This document shows positions 1 to 9,051 of a DNA stretch of 64,000 nt, piece by piece. This stretch comes from Gremmenia infestans (Eukaryota; Ascomycota; Leotiomycetes; Helotiales; Hamatocanthoscyphaceae). Location of the stretch: positions 1 to 64,000 of the forward strand of contig JAFEVB010000021.1 in assembly GCA_032629725.1 (NCBI GenBank), given 5' to 3'. How positions within the stretch are numbered: the stretch's first letter is position 1; each line of letters begins with the position of its first letter. The position numbers and the translations under genes are program-made. Under the pieces are notes generated by a model. The model was not told where the DNA came from. It saw only the letters and a list, made by a program, of their open reading frames with translations, and did not search any database.

Positions 1-82
1 CCCTAACCCTAACCCTAACCCTAACCCTAACCCTAACCCTAACCCTAACCCTAACCCTAACCCTAACCCTAACCCTAACCCT
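1..82 (+). repeat. Telomere repeat array (CCCTAA)n
   Basis: Thirteen perfect CCCTAA units occupy positions 1-78 and are followed by CCCT, after which the sequence becomes unique. CCCTAA at the left end is the C-rich strand of the TTAGGG telomere repeat used by filamentous ascomycetes, so the window starts at a true chromosome end. Confidence 0.98.
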
Positions 83-479
83 CTATGGAGTAAAATAGAA
101 GCGCGGCTATAAAAGCTGCCTAATATTAAACTAAGTAGATAAGTTAATATAGTAGTAAAAGTAGAGAAAGTAGAAAATATAGACCTAGTAAAGGATTTAA
201 AGGAAATTTATAAATATTAATTATCTCTTAAATAATAGTAAAGTGTTAATAGCAATCTAGATTCTACTAGTAGTATAATAGTTAGTCTATAGCAGATTTA
301 GATAGGATAAGAAAAAGGAGGCAGCGTAGATAGAAAAAGAGAAAAAGGATGCAATAGTAGTAAAGAGGGAAAAAGGTAGGATCTAATAATATTAGAAAAG
401 TAAGATTACGTAGGAGTTTTAAAGTAGGACTAGTCTGTATTTTAAACGCGTCCTATAAATTAAAGTAGAGCTAGTTTTA

Positions 480-750
480 ATCTAGGAAGTCGTAAAAAGC
501 ATTATTTTAACCTAAGAAGTTATAAAAAGCATTATAATAAGTAGAGTTATAAAAACATAAATTTAGAAAGTTGTAAAAGTATTCTAAACTTAGAGATAAC
601 CTTGCTTCTAAGCTATAACCTAGGAAGTCGTAAAAGCACCAAACTTGGAGATAACTTTGCCTTTAAGCTATAACTTAGAAAGTTATAAAAGTACTAAACT
701 TAGAGAATCCTTACCTCTAAGCTATAACCTAGAAAGTTATAAAAAGCATA
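480..750. repeat. Degenerate tandem repeat, unit about 55 bp
   Basis: Variants of a block recur head to tail: CCTAGGAAGT(C/T)(G/A)TAAAAG, then ACTTAGAGATAAC, then CTTTAAGCTATA or CTCTAAGCTATA. At least three near-complete copies are visible around 570-740, with partial copies before and after. The copies differ mostly by transitions, as in RIP-mutated repeats. Confidence 0.65.
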
Positions 751-1372
751 TTAGGAAAAAAGCTTACCTGGTTAGGCTAATTAAGTAGAGAAAAGACTTA
801 GAGATAGCTTTAAAAAAACTAGATATAATTAGGAATTTAAATCTTATAGAAGATAGACTACTATATAAAAAACTAGACCTCCTACTTAGTAGAACCTTAG
901 TCGACTAACTAAATAAAAAGGACCTAGATAGTAAAAGGTACCTAGCTCTAGATATAATAAAGAACTAGGTTAATAGAGATTATAGATCTAGAAGATCCTT
1001 TTACTAAAATAGATATTAGATAACTTTAATTACTTTGCTTTTATTAAGATTTAACTTATATAGTTAAATATAACTCTTAGGCGTGCTTATTTAGATAACT
1101 CTATTGAAGATAAAATAGATTTTCTAGACTATATATTTATAAGTAGTAGATAGGTATTACTGCTATAAATAATCATTAGACCACTTTAGGCTTTATCTAT
1201 ACTAAACTAGGATTAGATAGCCTTAATATTATTAGGAATTATAGAAAATATTAATAGGACTCTTAGACCTATATAAAGAGGGACTTGTAAAGCGGTCGCT
1301 TTTAGTAATACAAACTTAGGAACCTTTAATATTATAGTATATTACTATGCGATATATAGTAGCTATATGAAC

Positions 1373-1384
1373 CCCTAACCCTAA
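1373..1384 (+). repeat. Interstitial telomeric repeat (two CCCTAA units)
   Basis: CCCTAACCCTAA occurs about 1.3 kb inside the chromosome, in the same orientation as the terminal array, and is followed by a (TAA)n run. It could be a trace of a former chromosome end or of an element inserted into telomere repeat. Confidence 0.7.
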
Positions 1385-1868
1385 GAAGTATATAATAATA
1401 ATAATAATAATAGAATTAATAGAAATATATATAATTAAACTAAAAATATTAATATATATCTATTCTACTAGTATATAATATAATCTATTTCTTATTTATT
1501 AAAATATAAAATAGCTATATTAAAGAAATATATTTATAGTAAAAAATCTTTTAATTTTAAGATATACTAAGTTTTATTAAATATAGACTCTTATATTATT
1601 ATAGAACTTAAAGAATTATTTCTATTAAAATATATAGTAAGATTAAAAAGTAGACTAAAATTAAAAAAGATAACTAAAAAGAGCTCCGAATTAGCAAGCA
1701 AGCAAGTATATAGATAAAGATTACTTAAACATTTTCAAGTTTCGAAAAGCAGCAAACGCTATAGAATATATATTATAGATAATTAGACTTAAGAATTCTT
1801 AACTATAATCCGTTTATATAACGCTTTCTAGTAGGATATTCGTTTAGTACCAAGTATTCTAATATGGT

Positions 1869-3090
1869 TCATAGATTCGGCTTGACGGCGGAGATCATCA
1901 AATGCATATTAACCGGCGTTAACGGCTTCTGTCCCTTCAACAGCGCATCAATGTTCCTCATCGCCAACTCCTCAAACCCGATATGCCTACATTTGTCAAC
2001 TTTAATATCCTCACGGTATGGCACGGTAAACTTACGTCTGCAGCGTTCCCCCAGCATTATGCGCCGTAAGCGTAACCTGTTTAAGCGCCTTCAACCTCTC
2101 ATTAACCATCGGCTCATTCTCATGCACATCCATCCCAACACCCACCAACCTCCCCTCCTCAACCGCATCCGCAACAGCCTCCTCATCCACCAAATTTCCC
2201 CTCGCAATATTCACCATCCTACTCCCAACCTTCATCTTACCCAGCCTCTCCTTCGTAATAAGCTTCTTCCCATCCGGACTCGCCGGCGTCGCCAGAACCA
2301 CACAGTCGCTCATCCCCAGCATCTCATCGAGCGAGGACACAAACTGTGCATCGATTTCTGCTTCGCGCGTGTTGGGTTTCCGGAGCACGTCGTAGTAGAT
2401 GATCTTCATGTGGAACGCGAGGTACGCTTTCCGAGCTATCTCGAAGCCAATGTTACCCAGGCCGATGATGCCCAGGGTGTGGCCGTGGGGATTCTGGGAT
2501 ACTGCTGCGGCGTGTTGGTGGCAGTCTTGGAAGGCGGCTGGGGAGTCCCGTGCGGATGATGTGCACCAGTGTAGGTTCCGGAATGTTGCTAGGATATGGA
2601 ATAGGGCGAAGTCGGAGACGGATTCCGAGGATGCAGCGGCGCTGGAAAATGTTAGATATTAGATTCTTGAGAGGGGAGATGCCGTACCCGTTGCAGTATA
2701 TGATTCCTGGATGTGTTCAGCATTACTAACCCTGAGCTTTCGGTGAAAGGGGGGATACTTACCTCTTTGTGCCAGAATATCAACATTAACCCAGTCAAAC
2801 CCGGCTCCAGCAGACGCAAATATCTTACAAGATTGTGGGAGTAGAGGGATGAGTTCCTTGTCCCAATTTCCCATTTCCCCTCCCGTGTTCCAGAAGGGTC
2901 TAAATATTGCAGTAAAATTCCCCCACTTCTTCTCCTTTAATGACTTCATGAATTCATCTCGTTGTCTCTCTTCTAGAGAAGGACGGACAACGGTGAAGTC
3001 TTTGGAGAATTGAGCGTAGAGTTCCGTGTTCCACTTCACAGGGTCTCCAATGTGAAGCACAATTGGCTTTTGCCCAACTTCTGTTGCCAT
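1869..3090 (-). CDS. D-isomer-specific 2-hydroxyacid dehydrogenase
   Basis: NAD(P)-dependent dehydrogenase that interconverts 2-oxo acids and D-2-hydroxy acids (glyoxylate/hydroxypyruvate reductase or formate-dehydrogenase-like family), probably cytosolic. Spliced from four exons: 3090-2763, 2706-2688, 2641-2036 and 1986-1869, giving 356 residues. The second exon is only 19 nt; without it the conserved GIIYCNG segment is lost and the frame breaks. Visible motifs are the Rossmann loop GLGNIG near residue 175, the catalytic-arginine segment NIARGNLVDEEAV, ENEP (glutamate) and LTAHNAGGT (catalytic histidine). The start was taken at MATEV because it fits the family N-terminus; an upstream in-frame ATG would add 22 residues. 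It is the first gene after the telomere and is transcribed towards it. Substrate specificity cannot be told from sequence. Confidence 0.9.
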
Positions 3091-3621
3091 ATTGATGAAA
3101 GGGTACAAGGGAGGTGAAATTTCTATAAGACTCCGGGTACGTATAAATAAGTTCAAGTTTTATAGAGAAAGGGTTGAAATGAAAGAAGAAGAGAAACGAT
3201 TACGGGTGAAGATATTCGATTCAAACTCTTGTCCCACTTGTGATCTACGTAGTGGTACGCCAAGCGCTAGTGGTAACCACTCGGAAGGCATGAAGGTGTA
3301 TGTGTGGGGTAATGTGCAGCTATCCCTGCCGTGAAGAACCCCCTCGGATGCTCCCCGCATTGTGATAGCGTTGCAATCGGGGTTTGACGGCAATCTATCT
3401 TATTTATCCAATCAAGATCTTGATATCGGAAAATAGAGTTTCTACCACTGATGGGCCGTACTCGCAATTGGAGCTTGAGGTGGAGCATCTGAGGTAGGTA
3501 TTTTGGAGGTCTGGGGTTGGGACGAAGCTAGCGATGAAGATATAAACTTGGCGGGGTACAGTACTGCACTGGGAATCTGTGTTCTTACAGGAACAAAAGT
3601 TTACACCACATAAGTATAAAA
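3091..3621. promoter_or_regulatory. Divergent intergenic region, dehydrogenase / GST
   Basis: A 531-bp spacer between two genes transcribed away from each other, so it should hold both promoters. I see no diagnostic binding site or convincing small gene. The short frames here lack codon or motif support. Confidence 0.5.
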
Positions 3622-4405
3622 ATGGCGACAACAACACCAGAAGCTGCCACAGAAGCAGAGACAACACAGAAAGCAGGCCTACCAACCCTGCACCACCTTG
3701 ATGTTTGTCCCCCAGCCCCTCAACGCGTGCCCCTTCTCTCCAGCTTAATTGACGCGTCTGCAGCACTCCCAGTCCCAGCGCATGATCTGGCTCCTCGAAG
3801 AGCTAGGCATCAAATACAACCTCGTCAAATACAAACGAATCGACAACCGCGCACCGCCCGAGCTAGCAAAGATCCACCAGCTAGGCAAAGCCCCCATCCT
3901 CGTTACCGCAGACGGGCGCCCCATCATCGAAAGTTCAGCCATCGTATCCTACCTCCTGAAAACCTACGACCGCGACGGCTTATTCGCGACAGACGACTGG
4001 CTGCGCGAGGAGATGCTCAGCTCGTTTGCAGGCTCGTCAATAGGGCCCGTCACTGGCACGGCACTACTCTCTGAATTACTGCCGAAACATAGCCCGTGGC
4101 CCATTTCGATCATTATGAGGATGGTGCATGGGATGGTGCAGAAGACGTATACAAATGGGGAGTTTACGAAGGCGATGAAGTTCTTGGATAGCGAGTTGGG
4201 GGATAAAGGGTGGTTTAATGGCGAGAATCTTGGGAAGAGTGATGTCATGCTGAGTTGGCCGTTGGATATGATTGTTCAGAGGGATTGGGTTGATTTGGAA
4301 GGGGATTGGCCGAGGTTGGCGGCGTGGAGAAAGAGGATATTGCAGAGGGATGCTTGGAAGAGGGGGATGGAGAAGGGGAATGGATATGATTTGAAGGTTT
4401 GGTGA
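3622..4405 (+). CDS. Glutathione S-transferase (Gtt1/Ure2-like)
   Basis: Conjugates glutathione to electrophiles or reduces peroxides; cytosolic detoxification. Two exons, 3622-3702 and 3764-4405, give 240 residues. The 61-base intron joins LHHLD to HSQSQRMIWLLEEL, restoring the usual fungal GST N-terminal fold. The thioredoxin-like domain follows with KAPIL and the glutathione-binding signature ESSAIVSYLL (residues about 80-95), and then an all-helical C-terminal domain. The coding strand changes composition along the gene: 3841-3900 has 26 C and 12 G, and 4261-4320 has 4 C and 26 G. The substrate is unknown. Confidence 0.92.
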
Positions 4406-5781
4406 GGTGCGGGACGGGCGCAGGCAGAATGAAATGTGCGATGCCTACGAGATACCCTTGCTTTGGCGTTCGACAGATAATATTTTCATAGCATGCTTTG
4501 ATGCTTAAGCTTTGCTTAGTATTTCCATTCTTCGCAATTTCTTCTATCTTGTCGAGCTCATTGGAGAGGGTCAAGGTATTAAATGCTCAAGCGGGGCCTC
4601 ACAAATTTCTCCAGACACTTTGCCACTTGAGCAGAGTGTTTAGCCTCCAAACCAACTTGCAAGGTCAAGTCTCCTCTACTGAATCTTGCGTAGCTCTCGT
4701 TCCAAAGAAGTAGTTAAACATCATCAACATCAAACGCTGTGGCTTATGATGGATGGGTCTTTATTCGCGACGACTTGACCGCAATGTTTTTCTCTAGACA
4801 GGTTCAAACATCGTCCCGTCCTCGGTCTTTATGGAGCCTCACTGCCTGCCAAGAAATCGATTCTCTACAGAAGATATAAGTCTTATGTAGCTTTTATTTA
4901 TCCTCGGAACCTCGTTAGTTGCGCGGCGCGGTAGACTTCGGCTTCATCTTCTAGTATCAACATTTCCAACAACCTTGGTTGTTACACGCACCACTATTAC
5001 AATGTTGGCAAGCCTATAAGTTTAATGGACTAAGCAGCTATTTTAACACATTCGTTGCTCGTCTTCATACTCACTCCAGATCAGAAGAACCTAAGTCGAA
5101 TTTTAGGCACAACACCTCGCATTTTACGAGCAATGTTAGGCCATAGGAACTATCAAATGCCTAATGTATCTGGATCAAGTAACTCAAAGTTTCAAATATC
5201 AATTCCCAAGCAAATAAGCGAAGTCATTGTTGCACGAATGTTGCAGAACAGAAACGTGCTAAGATCGTAAATGGGGTTCGCTTATAATAGTAAAAGGATC
5301 CTACCTTCAGCATCTTCTAGGATGAGAGGCTTTGCACTTTAGTCATTCTAGTACAAGCCGGAGGAATCTTTTGAATAAGACATGGTTATATCTAATACTT
5401 ACTTTTCTCCTCGATATGATAAAATTTGTTTTACATCAAATCGAAAGTCAGGTAGGTAGTCATACTAGCAAACCACCTCTCTACAGATAGCACCTTAGTC
5501 GATATAAGACTACGCTTTGCATCCTAGCAAGACCGTCCTAAGAAAAAGGGAGCTTTAAAGAAATTATAAGCAAATCAACCCTCAAGATTTCTGTTCCAAG
5601 CATTACTTTAGGAAGCTCCACTTTCGCTTAACAACGACTCTACGGAGTATACACCACACACACTCCGCTTAAGTCAGCCTATGGCAAAGAAAATGGCAAA
5701 AAGTTATCAAGAATACTAATGGAGTCGAACCATCTATATTTTCAATCCAGATGATCAGATCTGGCTGCCATTTTATCAGAA
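4406..5781. other. Intergenic, no gene recognised
   Basis: Moderately AT-rich DNA with only short unsupported frames. It includes one copy of the recurrent motif TACGGAGTA at 5641-5649. Parts around 4900-5600 resemble decayed repeat, but no element can be named. Confidence 0.5.
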
Positions 5782-5882
5782 TGGCGGTGCTGGGAATCGA
5801 ACCCAGATTGAAACGGGTCAGCATGAATAATCCTAATATAGGAGCACCACAACGTCACGTGCTACCATTACACCACACCACC
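5782..5882 (-). tRNA. tRNA, probably His(GTG), with an intron
   Basis: Read on the minus strand, GGTGGTG at the 5' end pairs with CACCGCC at the 3' end (one G-T wobble), followed by discriminator A. A D-arm GTGTAATGGTAGCAC and a T-arm CTGGGTTCGATTCCCAG with a perfect five-pair stem are present. After the D-arm comes ACGTTGTGG, the usual His anticodon-loop context, giving anticodon GTG. An insertion of about 30 bases follows at the canonical intron site. The anticodon stem has one mismatch in the best folding, and no T-run lies directly downstream, so isotype and activity are less certain than the tRNA identity. Confidence 0.65.
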
Positions 5883-6401
5883 TCAGCTCGCTGTTTTGAT
5901 TGGTTAGTGGTTCTTTTTCAAGTTATATACTGACATGTAGAAGGGGATATACTCTGTAAGTTGGCCGGGACCTGTTGTGGGGATTTGGGTTTGCTGGCTG
6001 GGCCGAAAGGAGTTTAGCTCGGATATCTTAACGGGAAATGGAGATCTTGGCAAAATCAAGGCGTTGCCTTGAGACGCTAGGAGCTACACCTAGAAATCTT
6101 TCTTTGAGAGGTTAATCGTTTTTATATGCTATATTAGGTTTTACTTTTGCAACCGACGCTAGATGCGGATCACAACTTATTGGTCTACCTATGGTTAATT
6201 CAACCAGGTTATATTAATGCGGTATTAATACTATCATCTTAAAATATAAACCAAGGCTTAGATTCAACTTGTTATTTAAATATATCATGTTGAATCCCTG
6301 TGTGATTTGGTATCTCCTTTCTGTACTTTTAAACGCACGCTTATAAACCAATCAGAGAAAGAACAAAAGGTTCAGACTCCGCATATGATATCCCACGTCC
6401 T
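5883..6401. other. Intergenic, no gene recognised
   Basis: AT-rich DNA between the tRNA and the 3' end of the broken transporter. I see no gene or clear repeat. Confidence 0.5.
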
Positions 6402-8640
6402 TCAGCTACCACCCAACCCAGTTACCTTGCCGCCGTGTTCCTCGAGACAAACAGCCGTTGAAGTTCCCTGTCCCACACTATCAATCCCGGCCTCCCCTTC
6501 CCTATCGCCCTCATCCTCCCACCCCTCTCTCTCATCCCTCTTCATCCTCACAAAAGCAACATCAACCACCAATGCAACCGCCGCAATTGCAGCCCCAGAA
6601 TACAACGCAGCCCTATACCCCTCGACCCCCTCTCCCCCACCCCTCGCACTAATCTCCGTCTCCACCGTCCCCGCAAACCCCAGCCCCAGCGAATTCCCAT
6701 ACAGATTCAGCGTGCCAATCAGCGAAGCCGCCACGTCCTGATGCTTCCTCGGCACGCTATTACTCGCGATGATCTGCGCGGCCGTGTACACGAAGTCCGG
6801 ACAAAACGCCATGAGCACCGTCGCAGGGAATACTTGCGCCCAGTAGCTCTGCTGCGCCGGCATGGTCGCCAGCAGCAGGTTGGAGACCAGAATGCTCAGC
6901 GCGCCGATGGCGAGGATCCATTGTGCGGCGAGCCGGGGGATGAGCCAGGCTGACAGTACGGCGCCGATGGTGCCCATGATGCCGAAAGGCGTCCGGCCGA
7001 CGGCGAATTGCAGCACGCTCCAGTGCCGGATGAGTTGCTACCAGGCGACCATGTACCAGAGGAGGGTACCGTTGGACACGAAGCAGAGAAGGGAGGCTAC
7101 GAACAAGGCGAGGAAGGAGGGGGCGCGCCATATATCGAGTGGGACGATAGGGCTGTTGGTGAATTTTGACCCCCAGACCCTGAAGACAGCAAGGAGCAGG
7201 ATGGAAGATATTATCAGGACTATCTCGTAGGGAATTGACCAGCCGACTGCTGGGGCTTGACTGTATGGTGTTAGACAGTGAATTCGAAAGAGTATGAAAT
7301 GACTTACTTCCACGCAACGTTGAAAACGATTAGTCCCAAAGTCCCCAACACAGAATCAACCCAATCAATCTTCCCCTGACGATCAACCGGTTTTTCATGC
7401 GGGAGAAGAATCCAAAGCGCTCCAAGTACAACCGCAGCCATAATCGCCCTACCACAACACCTCATCATTAGTAAACAAAAACAAAGCCCCCTTTCCTAGA
7501 TTCCCACTTCTACCCAGAGCTCAAGCTCTAGGCAGTCTTCTACTTCCACTTCCACTCCCACTCCCACTCCCACAATCACAATCACAACCACAATCACCTA
7601 CAGCGTAAAAAACAACCACCTCATTCTCCCCTCCTCTCCCACCCCCCACAAACGCCCCCGAAATCAATGGCCCCAACCACCCACCCGTCGGTCCAGACGC
7701 ACTGACGAACCCCAGACTAAGATTTCTTAGCTTGCCCGGCGGACACGTAATAGCGATCAGCGCTACGACATTCGGCATTATAAGCGCGCCTCCTATGTCA
7801 GAGAGCGCGCGGACGACGACGAAACCCGTGAACTATAGAGACGCAAGCATGTGTAAGTGTGAATGCAAGCTAAATAACTTCATACCTTTATCTCTTTTTT
7901 TTCCCCAGTGGACTAGGAACACCGCAGAGACTAACAGACAGACTCCCTCCTACCTACCCCTCAATCATAAACGCAGCCTAAAAAACAAACCCAAACAAAA
8001 CACAACAGAAGAAAAAGCCAAACTCACATTCTCCATATTCCCATTGACAACCGACCACCCGACAAACCACGTACCGCCCACGATTAACACATTCTTATGC
8101 CCATACACAGCGCCCAACTTCCCACTAATAAGCACAAACGTGCCCTGCGTCAGCGGATACGCAGCCGCGACCCAATTCGCCTGTCCCGGGCCTGTTTTCA
8201 CGCCTAGGAGCGCGCTGAATTCTAGACTGGCCGAGAGGCCGACGATGTTGGATATCATCTTTTGGGGGTTATGTTAGTTTGAAACGAGGAAAGGTTGCAG
8301 TAGAATAATATTAAAGTGAAGTAAAGGAAAGTAAAGTCGATGGGTGAGCGTTAAAGTAAGAGTAAGAGTGCGTGCTAAAAGGAAGGAAACAAACAAGAAA
8401 AACACCTCACTCACGGGAAAGAAAACAAAAGAAAGAAAGAGAAAAGCTCACCTGCACAAAGTTACAACTAACAATAAGAACCAGTATAGTAAGTTTCCTC
8501 ACATCCCCCAGATCATAAAAAGATTCCCTTTCAAACACACACGTGCTACTCGCCGGGTCGGGGCCGAGAAATAACGGGGGTTCTTCTATGACGGGCTCGT
8601 GTACGGGTTGTATTGGATGAAGTGGATGTGCAGGTAAGGT
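6402..8640 (-). pseudogene. MFS drug-efflux transporter (DHA14/Atr1-like), disrupted
   Basis: Pieces of a 14-helix major facilitator pump can be spliced in order: ..8452, 8258-8028, 7832-7602, 7448-7308 and 7260-6402. Conserved segments are AAYPLTQGTFVLISGKLG, IGGALIMPNVVAL, GPTGGWLGP and IPYEIVL. Two lesions are visible. At the six-C run 7642-7647 (six G in the coding strand) the frame shifts by one base between GAFVG and RWLFFTL; the downstream frame then splices correctly into AIMAAVVLG. At 7038-7040 an in-frame TAG interrupts WYMVAW and QLIRHWS, with homology continuing on both sides. The 5' end is also unclear: the first exon frame (to NFVQ) reaches a stop at 8653-8655 without an ATG. 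It is probably non-functional unless these are sequencing errors. Confidence 0.7.
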
Positions 8641-9051
8641 GATGGATTCGAGTTAGATTGTCCGAGTTGATGACTTTTTTGCACCGGATTAGTCAGGTAG
8701 TTAGATAGTTAATATGTAAATGATTACGAGAATCAAGATAGAAGATACAAGTTTAAAGCGGTAATGGATGTCAGAGTGAGGCGGTGGGTGAAATTGATAT
8801 AGAGTGGGGTTCAAGCCAGCACTTGCTTGCTTAACTGTGCAACCTGATGTGCATATGTATATCATTCCTTCTATGGGTAGAAACGTGACATCCTGGACAA
8901 CGCGTGCAGCGAGTGCTTCTCTAGACTCACATGTGAATATCGTGCTCCAAAACCATATGTAGTGAACTTGATAATCATATATACCCAATTATTTTGACCT
9001 GTAATCTTAAACACACATCATAACCCACCAAATACTCCATATGACACGACC
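8641..9051. other. Intergenic, no gene recognised
   Basis: Spacer between the 5' side of the broken transporter and the 3' end of the C2H2 regulator gene. No supported feature is seen. Confidence 0.5.

Larger units (their letters stand above)
83..1868. other. Gene-free AT-rich subtelomeric DNA
   Basis: There is no coding frame of useful length on either strand. The sequence is dominated by A, T and short words such as TATA, TAG and CTA, and C and G are both scarce. This looks like transposon-derived DNA decayed by C-to-T mutation on both strands, as RIP leaves behind, but no element family is recognisable. It contains a degenerate tandem repeat (480-750), an internal telomere-like block (1373-1384) and a short (TAA)n run just after it. 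The boundary with the first gene near 1860 is sharp in base composition. Confidence 0.8.

Noticed and set aside
2642..2762. A single 121-base intron between the first two large exons of the dehydrogenase gene
   Set aside because: It leaves the reading frame shifted and deletes a conserved segment; the 19-nt micro-exon solves both.
7036..7042. In-frame TAG of the MFS gene as part of an unseen intron
   Set aside because: No plausible donor and acceptor flank it, and conserved transporter sequence is continuous on both sides in the same frame.
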